Assembly (NCBI GenBank): GCA_000434035.1
Contig: FR893523.1
Span: 50,430-71,500, forward strand
DNA length: 21,071 nucleotides
DNA from: Clostridium sp. CAG:452
Lineage (GTDB): Bacteria; Bacillota; Clostridia; TANB77; CAG-508
Direction: 5' to 3'
Part shown: piece after piece, positions 15,051-21,071 of the stretch
Position numbering within the stretch: position 1 is the stretch's first letter
Layout of the letters: each line of letters starts with the position of its first letter
Notes under the pieces: generated by a model
What the model saw: only the letters and a program-made list of their open reading frames with translations
Database searches by the model: none
Told to the model about the DNA's origin: nothing
Translations under genes and position numbers: made by a program

Positions 15051-16859
15051 ATGAAGAAAAGTTTAAAAACATTAGCAATGTGGTTAATAATGGGGATAAT
15101 ACTTATAGTATTAATTTCATCAATACTGGATAATTCACAAACAAAAATGACTTATTCAGAATTAATGATAGAAATTGAAAGCGGAAAAGTAGAAAATATA
15201 GAAATATCAGCAGATGGAAAAAAGGCTTATGTAGTATTAAAAGCAAATCCTAAAATAGAAAAGGAAGTTAACATACCAAGTTTAGATAGCTTTATGGATA
15301 AGGTAAGTAGTCATCTAGTAGATGGAAGTCTTACATTAGAAGAAAGATCACAATCAGCAATAATTACAATGCTTAGCTTGCTTTCACCATTTGGAATACT
15401 AATTATTTTCTTTGTATTTTGGTTCTTGTTTATGGGAAATAGCCAAGGAAATGCAGGAAGCAAAACAATGTCATTTGGAAAAAGTAGAGCTAGAATGATG
15501 GGAACAGGAGAAAAAACAAGAGTAACATTTGATGATGTAGCTGGGGTAGATGAAGAAAAAGAAGAATTAGAAGAAATAGTAGAATTTTTAAAATCACCTA
15601 AAAAATTTACAGATATGGGAGCTAGAATTCCAAAGGGAGTTTTATTAGTAGGTCAACCTGGTACAGGTAAAACATTACTTGCAAAAGCAGTTGCAGGTGA
15701 GGCCGGAGTTCCATTTTTTATAATAAGTGGTTCAGACTTCGTAGAAATGTTTGTTGGTGTAGGTGCATCAAGAGTAAGAGATTTATTTGACCAAGCAAAG
15801 AAAAATGCTCCATGTATTATATTTATAGATGAGATTGATGCAGTTGGACGTCAAAGAGGAGCTGGACTTGGTGGAGGACATGATGAAAGAGAACAAACAT
15901 TAAACCAATTATTAGTTGAAATGGATGGATTTGGAAGCAACGAAGGAGTAATAGTTTTAGCAGCAACAAATAGACCAGACGTATTGGATAAAGCTTTATT
16001 AAGGCCAGGAAGATTTGACAGACAAATAGTAGTATCAGCACCAGACGTAAAAGCAAGAGAACAAATACTAGAAGTTCATAGCAGAAAGAAAAAAATTGCA
16101 GATGATGTTGATTTAAAAACAATAGCAAAAAATACAGCTGGATTTTCAGGTGCAGATTTAGAGAATGTGTTAAACGAAGCAGCATTACTTGCTGCAAGAA
16201 GAGATAAAAAAGAAATAACAATGACAGAAATAGAAGATGCAATGGTAAAAGTTACAATGGGACCAGAAAAGAAGAGCAGGGTAAGAAGCGAAAAAGAAAA
16301 CAAATTAGTAGCATTCCATGAAGCAGGCCATGCAGTAGTAAGCAAATTCTTACCAACACAAGATACAGTACATCAAATTTCAATAGTACCTCGTGGCATG
16401 GCAGGCGGATATACAATGTATAAACCAGACGAAGATAAAAATTTCATGTCAAAAACAGAAATGGAAGAAACTATTATATCATTACTAGGAGGAAGAGTTG
16501 CGGAGCAATTAGTATTAAATGATATATCAACAGGAGCAAGCAACGATATAGAAAGAGCATCTAAAATCGCAAGAGATATGGTTACAAGATACGGAATGAG
16601 TGATAAAATAGGAACAATAACATTTGGTTCAGGACAAGAAGAAGTATTTTTAGGTAGAGATTTAGCACAAACTAAAAACTTTAGTGAAGAAACAGCAGCA
16701 AAAATAGATGAAGAAGTAAAAAGAATAATAGACGAAGCATATAACAAAGCAAAAACAATATTAAGTAATAATATGGATAAATTATCAAAAGTAGCACAAG
16801 TATTGTTAGAAAAAGAAAAAATAGACGGGGATGAATTTGCAGCAATATTTGAGGAATAA
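15051..16859 (+). CDS. ftsH: ATP-dependent zinc metalloprotease FtsH
   Basis: FtsH is a membrane-bound AAA+ protease that degrades misfolded or regulatory proteins. The 602-residue product has two membrane segments (about 9-26 and 108-129) around an extracytoplasmic domain, then the AAA module: FDDVAGVDEEKEELEE, Walker A GQPGTGKT (201-208), the pore loop MFVGVG, Walker B IIFIDEIDAVGRQRG (256-270), and the second region of homology AATNRPDVLDKALLRPGRFD. The peptidase domain has HEAGH (423-427) and the third zinc ligand in TGASNDIERA. The ATG follows AAAGGAGAAGG. The C-terminal tail after the coiled region is short. The gene contains no CGG in frame, although Gly codons are frequent. Confidence 0.98.
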   Translation: MKKSLKTLAMWLIMGIILIVLISSILDNSQTKMTYSELMIEIESGKVENIEISADGKKAYVVLKANPKIEKEVNIPSLDSFMDKVSSHLVDGSLTLEERSQSAIITMLSLLSPFGILIIFFVFWFLFMGNSQGNAGSKTMSFGKSRARMMGTGEKTRVTFDDVAGVDEEKEELEEIVEFLKSPKKFTDMGARIPKGVLLVGQPGTGKTLLAKAVAGEAGVPFFIISGSDFVEMFVGVGASRVRDLFDQAKKNAPCIIFIDEIDAVGRQRGAGLGGGHDEREQTLNQLLVEMDGFGSNEGVIVLAATNRPDVLDKALLRPGRFDRQIVVSAPDVKAREQILEVHSRKKKIADDVDLKTIAKNTAGFSGADLENVLNEAALLAARRDKKEITMTEIEDAMVKVTMGPEKKSRVRSEKENKLVAFHEAGHAVVSKFLPTQDTVHQISIVPRGMAGGYTMYKPDEDKNFMSKTEMEETIISLLGGRVAEQLVLNDISTGASNDIERASKIARDMVTRYGMSDKIGTITFGSGQEEVFLGRDLAQTKNFSEETAAKIDEEVKRIIDEAYNKAKTILSNNMDKLSKVAQVLLEKEKIDGDEFAAIFEE

Positions 16860-16871
16860 TTATAGTATAAT

Positions 16872-16905
16872 AAGCCTTCCATTATGGGAGGCTTAAATTT
16901 TTTAT
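16872..16905 (+). terminator. Rho-independent terminator of ftsH
   Basis: AAGCCTTCC (16872-16880), loop ATTAT, GGGAGGCTT (16886-16894) with one T:G pair, followed by AAATTTTTTATTT. Confidence 0.85.
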
Positions 16906-16914
16906 TTACAGATG

Positions 16915-16943
16915 TTGACATAAAATGTAAAAAGTAGTACAAT
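16915..16943 (+). promoter_or_regulatory. Strong sigma-A promoter of the secreted-protein gene
   Basis: Consensus TTGACA (16915-16920), exactly 17-nt spacer, TACAAT (16938-16943): one of the best promoter matches in the window, implying high expression. Confidence 0.78.
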
Positions 16944-17032
16944 TAATATAATCAAAAAGATTTGGCGTGCACAAAAATAAATTAAGCAATTCGAAAAACC
17001 AAATAAATATATTTATAAGGGAGGTTGATATT

Positions 17033-18124
17033 ATGAGTCAAACTTTAAAATCTAGAATTTCAGTAATAATATTAATAACATTACTATTATCTTTAATGAG
17101 TACAATGTGTTTTGCAGCAAAAGCTAATGCTACAGAACCAACAAAAGAGGAAATTACAACAGAACCAGTTGAAGCAAAATTAAATACAAAAATTTATTTC
17201 GAAGGAAAAACTTATACATTCCATAACGGAAAAAGAGTAAGAAAAACATACGAAGAAGGAACACTAGGTTGTGGTATAGTAAGTATAATAGTTCCAAATA
17301 AAGAATATGGTGTTTATGTATCTGGTGAAGGATGGATTTCTGAAAAACAAATAAAAAATCAAGAACAATATATAACATTAACATTTGACAAAATAGAAAA
17401 TGGATTAGGTTCAACTTTAAAAGTTAATGGTGAATTTGTAAAAGCAGAAAGTAGCAACAACGGAATAATCACATACAAAGATGGTGTACTAGAAGCAAAA
17501 GCAAATGGTACAACAACAATAAACTTTACAACAAAAGAAGGTAAAGAAATCGAAGTATTAGCAACAGTTTATAATGGAGAAGTTGAATTAAATATTCCAG
17601 AAAAATCAGTATCATTGGAAGGAAAGATAAATGCTGATCTTGCAGACAAAAAAGTAAATATTAAAGCTGAAGGAGATGCAAATGCAGCATTAAAAATAGA
17701 AAATGGTTCAATCGGTGTAGAAGCAGAAGGAAATGGTAATATCAAAGCAACTGTAGAAGATAAAGAAGTTCTAGATGCAAACTTTAATGCAAAAGGAAGC
17801 GCTACAGCAAGCAAAGATGGAATTGAAGCAGAATCAAAAGCAAGTCAAACAATTAAATTATTGCAAAAATTAACAATTAAATTAAATGAAAGCGCAAATG
17901 CACATATTAACAAAGAAGAAGTTGGAGCAGGAGTAGGTGCAGATGCATCAGTAAATGATAGAGAAGTAATTTCAGGAGATGCTGCAATGAAATATGAATA
18001 TGGAGCAGAAGACCCAACAGGAACAGCACATTTAGATGTATTAGATAGAAGTTTAGTTAATGTTGAAGATAAAACAGTTCCAATAATAAGCGCTTTAAAA
18101 GCATTATTATCAAAAATTAAATAG
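17033..18124 (+). CDS. Secreted protein with a Big_2-like segment and beta-rich repeats, unknown function
   Basis: I do not recognise a named family. The ATG at 17033 follows AAGGGAGGT; an upstream in-frame GTG at 16967 has no ribosome binding site. Residues 1-28 form a Sec signal peptide (SRISVIILITLLLSLMSTMCFA) with cleavage likely at CFA-A. Residues about 50-110 hold an Arg/Lys-rich strand segment (YTFHNGKRVRKTYEEG). Residues about 117-180 look like a bacterial Ig-like (Big_2) domain: SSNNGIITYKDGVLEAKANGTTTINFTTKEG. Residues about 185-330 are Ala/Glu/Lys-rich, with alternating short strands (IKAEGDANAALKIENG, VEAEGNGNIKATVEDK, FNAKGSATASKDGIEAESK), suggesting a repetitive beta structure. 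No LPXTG signal or C-terminal membrane anchor is seen, so it is probably released or wall-associated. Confidence 0.7.
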   Translation: MSQTLKSRISVIILITLLLSLMSTMCFAAKANATEPTKEEITTEPVEAKLNTKIYFEGKTYTFHNGKRVRKTYEEGTLGCGIVSIIVPNKEYGVYVSGEGWISEKQIKNQEQYITLTFDKIENGLGSTLKVNGEFVKAESSNNGIITYKDGVLEAKANGTTTINFTTKEGKEIEVLATVYNGEVELNIPEKSVSLEGKINADLADKKVNIKAEGDANAALKIENGSIGVEAEGNGNIKATVEDKEVLDANFNAKGSATASKDGIEAESKASQTIKLLQKLTIKLNESANAHINKEEVGAGVGADASVNDREVISGDAAMKYEYGAEDPTGTAHLDVLDRSLVNVEDKTVPIISALKALLSKIK

Positions 18125-18142
18125 TACAAAATTTGATTAAAG

Positions 18143-18180
18143 ATACCGTCTCGAATTTAGTTCGAGGTGGTATTTTTTTT
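18143..18180 (+). terminator. Rho-independent terminator
   Basis: ATACCGTCTCGAA (18143-18155), loop TTTAG, TTCGAGGTGGTAT (18161-18173) with two G:T pairs, followed by a run of T. Confidence 0.88.
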
Positions 18181-18188
18181 AAAATATA

Positions 18189-18217
18189 TTGATTTTATTT
18201 CAATAAATGTATATACT
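18189..18217 (+). promoter_or_regulatory. Putative sigma-A promoter of the VPYTG protein gene
   Basis: TTGATT (18189-18194), 17-nt spacer, TATACT (18212-18217), 33 nt before the ATG at 18251. Confidence 0.65.
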
Positions 18218-18250
18218 AATAATGTTAAAAAATGCAAAGGAGAAAAAATA

Positions 18251-19060
18251 ATGAAAAGAAAAAGTATAATAATTGCAAGTTTGTTTTTATTTGTAATATT
18301 ATTAACAACAAAAGTAAATGCGGCAGATGAAGCTTGTAAGATTAGCTTGTCAGCAGATAAAACAACAGTAGAACAAGGAGATACAGTTACAATAAATGTA
18401 TTAATTTCAAATGTTACAAAATCAACAGGAATAGGACAGTTTTATGGAATATTAGAATATCCAGAAAACATATTTGAACCTGTGCTAGATGATGATACAA
18501 GTATTAAATCTGATTATACAGAATATGCAAATTATTCTATATTATATAGTGGAAGACAAGATGATACAAATAAAAATCCATGGTATATAGTACTTGTAAA
18601 ACAAGGTAATCAAAATGGATTCTTAGCAAGTATGGACACAAAATTTTCTAGTGATTCTAATGGAGCAAAAGAAATAAAACCAGGCGAGTCACAAATAATA
18701 GGAAAAATAAAATTAAAAGTAAAAGATAGTGTTGCAGGAACTACTACAAAAGTTCTTTTATCAGATATGGAGGTTTTTGGACCAGAAACAACAGGAGATA
18801 CAACAACAGATACTCCAAAGGGAGATGCCATTTCAGACGCTAGCATAAGCTTAACAATAAAAGAACCTACAAAAGATGGAACACCTATAGTTTCGGATAT
18901 ACCCAAAAGTGAAGTTAAACAAAATCAAAACAAAAATGCTAATATAGCAAGTAATGAAGTTCCATACACAGGAATAGAAGATACAATACCAGTAATATTT
19001 ATACTAGCAATAATTTCTGTTCTTGCATATATAAACTATAAAAAATATAAAAATATTTAA
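18251..19060 (+). CDS. Cell-wall-anchored surface protein with a cohesin-like domain and VPYTG sorting signal
   Basis: A 269-residue secreted protein starting at the ATG at 18251 (Shine-Dalgarno AAAGGAG). Residues 1-24 are a signal peptide (KRKSIIIASLFLFVILLTTKVNA). Residues about 29-200 resemble a cohesin-type beta sandwich (SADKTTVEQGDTVTINVLISN, GQFYGILEYPENIFEPV, then IIGKIKLKVKDSVAGTTTKVLLSDME); this is by pattern and not certain. A Thr/Asp/Lys/Asn-rich linker follows. The C-terminus is a classic sorting signal: VPYTG (237-241), a hydrophobic stretch (PVIFILAIISVLAYI) and a Lys-rich tail (NYKKYKNI). It is thus a predicted substrate of a sortase, plausibly the one at 7817-8551. No dockerin partner is visible here. 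Confidence 0.8.
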   Translation: MKRKSIIIASLFLFVILLTTKVNAADEACKISLSADKTTVEQGDTVTINVLISNVTKSTGIGQFYGILEYPENIFEPVLDDDTSIKSDYTEYANYSILYSGRQDDTNKNPWYIVLVKQGNQNGFLASMDTKFSSDSNGAKEIKPGESQIIGKIKLKVKDSVAGTTTKVLLSDMEVFGPETTGDTTTDTPKGDAISDASISLTIKEPTKDGTPIVSDIPKSEVKQNQNKNANIASNEVPYTGIEDTIPVIFILAIISVLAYINYKKYKNI

Positions 19061-19062
19061 AT

Positions 19063-19091
19063 AAATAACCAGTCTAAATGACTGGTTATTT
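19063..19091. terminator. Bidirectional terminator between the surface-protein gene and purN
   Basis: AAATAACCAGTC (19063-19074), loop TAAAT, GACTGGTTATTT (19080-19091): a perfect 12-bp stem between convergent genes, with A and T tails on opposite strands. Confidence 0.88.
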
Positions 19092-19101
19092 TAGTTTACA
19101 A

Positions 19102-19679
19102 CTAATTTGCTTTGCCTTTGATAAAGTTTTTTAATACTTCAATTAATTGAAGCTTTTCAACAGATTGAACTTTTTTTGCTAAACTTTCTGCTGTTTCATC
19201 AGCTGAAAGTTTAACTTTTGCCTGAGCTATAATATTTCCCTCATCATAATTACTATTTACGAAATGGACAGTAGGACCACTAAATTCTTCTTTTGCTTCT
19301 ACAACTGCTTTGTGAACATTCATACCATACATCCCCTTACCACCAAATTTAGGTAAAAGTGATGGGTGAGTATTTATAATAGTATATTTGCTTATTAACC
19401 TATTGCCAATTAATTTTAAATAACCAGCTAAAACAATCAAATCAATACTATAATTGCTCAAAACATTATCTAGTTCTGTATCAATTTCTTCTTTGCTCTT
19501 TCCAACAATAACATAAGTTGGAATATTACTGCTTTTAGCTCTCTCAAGAGCATAAGAGTTTGGATTATCAGAAACAACTAGATTAATTTTGGCATTTAAA
19601 TCTCCGAGTATTTATACTATCAATAATAGCTTGCAAAGTAGAACCATTTCCGAGAAGCAAAAACTACTAAATTATACAT
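19102..19679 (-). CDS. purN: Phosphoribosylglycinamide formyltransferase; needs two +1 shifts at CGGA
   Basis: PurN transfers a formyl group from 10-formyl-THF to GAR, the step after PurD. Conventional reading from the ATG at 19679 (AAAGGT upstream) ends after 19 codons. Skipping one C at 19652 and one at 19606 gives 191 residues, the normal length, with no other lesion. The start becomes NLVVFASGNGSTLQAIID, the GAR-phosphate-binding motif with Gly10, and INTGDLNAKINLVVSDNP with Gly25. The rest is canonical: DLIVLAGYLKLIG, the catalytic INTHPSLLPKFGG, and SNYDEGNIIAQ with the catalytic Asp. A remnant reading from TTG at 19461 would lack the substrate site. It is divergent from purF across the repeat cluster, and ends at a shared terminator. 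Confidence 0.9.
19603..19606 (-). other. CGGA +1 site 2 in purN
   Basis: On the minus strand, CGG (codon 25 in the restored frame) follows AAT ACT. Skipping the C reads GGA GAT TTA AAT GCC (Gly-Asp-Leu-Asn-Ala), a segment typical of PurN (the 'I..G.L.A.I..V.S' pattern). Confidence 0.87.
19649..19652 (-). other. CGGA +1 site 1 in purN
   Basis: On the minus strand, CGG is codon 10, after GCT TCT. Unshifted translation ends at a TGA at 19622-19620. Skipping the C reads GGA AAT GGT TCT, the SGNGS substrate-binding motif. Confidence 0.9.
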
Positions 19680-19708
19680 AAAAACACGACCTTTCAAAAT
19701 ATAATAGA

Positions 19709-19737
19709 ATTATAACATTATAAATAGAAAAAGACAA
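19709..19737 (-). promoter_or_regulatory. Putative sigma-A promoter of purN
   Basis: On the minus strand TTGTCT (19737-19732), 17-nt spacer, TATAAT (19714-19709), 30 nt before the purN ATG. The -35 box lies exactly at the edge of repeat copy B. Confidence 0.65.
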
Positions 19738-19899
19738 ATTGGAGTTTGTTTAATTGATGTGAGAGGTGGGATTTATTACAAACGCTGTAGGGGTCGCACT
19801 CCCGGGCGACCCGAAGACATCGTAGGCTTTGCAATATACATAGTTTACAACAATTTAATTGCGGGTCGCCGAGGACGGCGACCCCTACAAAGTTTGCAA
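19733..19899. repeat. Dispersed palindromic repeat, copy B with an inverted second unit
   Basis: Bases 19733-19836 match copy A at 1709-1812 without gaps (about 91% by eye). Hairpin GGGTCGC (19791-19797)/GCGACCC (19806-19812) corresponds to the hairpin of copy A. A second unit lies in opposite orientation at 19863-19899: a perfect 8-bp stem GGGTCGCC/GGCGACCC (19863-19870 with 19877-19884), then CCTACAAAGTTTGCAA, the reverse complement of the TTGCAA-N4-TGTAGGGG start of the unit. The whole forms a head-to-head pair, like a MITE or BIME. It fills the purN-purF intergenic space. Confidence 0.8.
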
Positions 19900-19939
19900 T
19901 ATATTTTCTCAAAAATTAAAATAATAAAAACAGAAAAAA

Positions 19940-19968
19940 ATGTCAAATTTTAAAAAACTATATACAAT
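19940..19968 (+). promoter_or_regulatory. Possible promoter of purF
   Basis: ATGTCA (19940-19945), 17-nt spacer, TACAAT (19963-19968), 58 nt before the purF ATG. The -35 match is moderate. No purine riboswitch or PurR-box pair is recognisable between here and the gene. Confidence 0.4.
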
Positions 19969-20025
19969 TTTAAAATTTACAATTATAATAAATCTATGTT
20001 AATAATTATAATGGAGGAACTTTTA

Positions 20026-21071
20026 ATGTTTGATAATGTCAAAGAAGAATGTGGAGTATTTGGAGTATACTCAAACAAACCTGAAAAACTTGCATATATG
20101 ACTTGCATAGGTTTATCTGGTTTACAACACAGGGGAGAAGAAAGCTGTGGAATTGCAGTAAATACTGATGGAGTAATATCTTATCATAAAGAACCAGGAT
20201 TAGTTTCAGAAGTGTTCACTAATGAAGTTTTAGATAATCTTCCAGAAGGAAATATGTCAATAGGACATGTTAGATATTCAACAACGGGTTCGGCTAAAAA
20301 AGAAAATGCCCAACCAATAGTAATAAGACATAAAAAAGGAAATTTGGCAGTAGTACATAATGGAAATATTACTAATGCAATAGAATTAAAACAAGAATTA
20401 GAAGATAATGGAGCAATATTTACAACAACAAGCGATACAGAGGTTATTTGCCATATTATTGTAAGAGAAAGATTAAAAGCAAAATCAACAGAAGAGGCAA
20501 TTGCAAATACAATGAAAGTTTTGAAAGGTTCATATTCTTTAATAATAATGTCACCTCAAAAGTTGATAGCATGTAGAGATCCACAAGGATTTAGACCATT
20601 GTGTATGGGAAAATTAGGTGATGATATTGTGTTCGCTTCAGAAAGCTGTGCATTAGATATATGTGGCGCAGAATTTATAAGAGATGTAAAGCCAGGAGAA
20701 ATAGTTGTAGTAAAAGATGGAAAAGTAAAATCAATAGACTATGATAGCAAAGAGAAAAAAGGAATGTGCGTATTTGAATATATATATTTTGCAAGACCAG
20801 ATTCAATATTAGAAGGAATGAGTGTACATGAATTTAGAGAAAAAGCAGGAAGATTTTTAGCAACACAAATGCCAGTTGATGCTGATATTGTAGCAGCAGT
20901 ACCAGATTCAGGAATAGATGCAGCATTAGGATATTCAAAAGAATCAAAAATACCATATGATTTAGTATTTACAAAAAGTAAATATATAGGAAGAACATTT
21001 ATACAGAACACACAAAACAAAAGAAAAAAATTAGTAGCATTAAAACTAAATCCATTAAAGAATAGCATAAA
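20026..21071 (+). CDS. purF: Amidophosphoribosyltransferase (partial, 3' end outside window)
   Basis: PurF uses glutamine and PRPP to make phosphoribosylamine, the substrate of PurD. The first 348 residues are present and the frame is open at the right edge. The ATG at 20026 follows GGAGGAAC; an in-frame ATG at 20011 overlaps that site. The sequence MFDNVKEECGVFGVY puts the nucleophile at Cys9 after a short propeptide that should be removed, as in Bacillus PurF. The glutaminase domain continues with LQHRGEESCGIAV, SIGHVRYSTTG, VVHNGNITN, TTTSDTEVI and CRDPQGFRPL. The start of the phosphoribosyltransferase domain shows VFEYIYFARPDSI, VPDSGIDAALGYS and YIGRTFIQNTQNKR. Bacillus-type PurF is about 470 residues, so roughly 120 are missing. 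No CGG is present in this part. Confidence 0.96.
   Translation, partial: MFDNVKEECGVFGVYSNKPEKLAYMTCIGLSGLQHRGEESCGIAVNTDGVISYHKEPGLVSEVFTNEVLDNLPEGNMSIGHVRYSTTGSAKKENAQPIVIRHKKGNLAVVHNGNITNAIELKQELEDNGAIFTTTSDTEVICHIIVRERLKAKSTEEAIANTMKVLKGSYSLIIMSPQKLIACRDPQGFRPLCMGKLGDDIVFASESCALDICGAEFIRDVKPGEIVVVKDGKVKSIDYDSKEKKGMCVFEYIYFARPDSILEGMSVHEFREKAGRFLATQMPVDADIVAAVPDSGIDAALGYSKESKIPYDLVFTKSKYIGRTFIQNTQNKRKKLVALKLNPLKNSI

Noticed and set aside
16967..17032. GTG start extending the secreted protein by 22 residues
   Set aside because: No ribosome binding site; the ATG at 17033 has AAGGGAGGT and begins a normal signal peptide.
18167..18250. Upstream start for the VPYTG protein
   Set aside because: It would begin in the terminator and promoter region; the ATG at 18251 has AAAGGAG and starts the signal peptide.
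19733..20025. Purine riboswitch or tRNA gene upstream of purF
   Set aside because: The stems are simple GGGTCGCC palindromes shared with the repeat at 1709; no three-way purine aptamer core or cloverleaf could be drawn.

Overview
The window comes from an AT-rich, Gram-positive, clostridia-like member of the Firmicutes (Bacillota). The evidence is strong Shine-Dalgarno sequences of the AGGAGG type, sigma-A promoters of the TTGNNN-N17-TATAAT type, a class-specific sortase with an LPXTG-like substrate, the MEP isoprenoid pathway, and gene neighbourhoods such as rplI-dnaB and tilS-ftsH. I cannot name the species. Almost everything is housekeeping, separated by short intergenic spaces with hairpin terminators. 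I see no tRNA, rRNA, CRISPR array, transposase gene or prophage.

Layout: (1) the 3' end of a family-4 uracil-DNA glycosylase, facing a hypothetical HExxH protein; (2) a repeat-rich leader and a divergent purD; (3) a minus-strand helical-repeat/acidic protein of unknown function, divergent from an ispG-tdk-ispH cluster followed by a sortase; (4) minus-strand galM; (5) an M15-like peptidase with a peptidoglycan-binding domain, then an HD-domain phosphohydrolase; (6) rplI-dnaB, tilS, ftsH; (7) two secreted proteins, one ending in a VPYTG sorting signal that the sortase could process; (8) minus-strand purN, a repeat cluster, and the 5' part of purF.

The outstanding observation is in the reading frames. 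Four genes (the M15/PG-binding gene, the HD gene, dnaB and purN) are interrupted in the conventional frame. In every case the cause is the same: one extra C directly in front of an in-frame GGA glycine codon, so that the zero-frame codon is CGG followed by A. There are eight such CGGA sites (four, one, one and two per gene). Skipping one base at each site restores a full-length family-typical protein with Gly at a position that is usually conserved. By eye, CGG is never used as an ordinary sense codon in any gene of the window, while CGA, CGT and CGC are used as Arg. dnaB is essential and purN is a core biosynthetic gene, so simple pseudogene decay is unlikely. The sites share no upstream slippery codon or Shine-Dalgarno-like stimulator. 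The best hypothesis is that this organism reads CGGA as a four-base codon, or skips one base at an unassigned CGG codon (a recurrent +1 frameshift). A systematic sequencing artefact is the main alternative and must be excluded from raw reads.

Secondary observations are dispersed palindromic repeats. Two roughly 104-bp copies of a GTAGGGGTCG-containing element lie upstream of purD and purF/purN. A GGGACAGTCCC element lies in the purD leader. Two AAAAAGGGGTCAG hairpins with compensatory base changes serve as gene-end hairpins. Structured DNA also lies before the peptidase gene and between rplI and dnaB.
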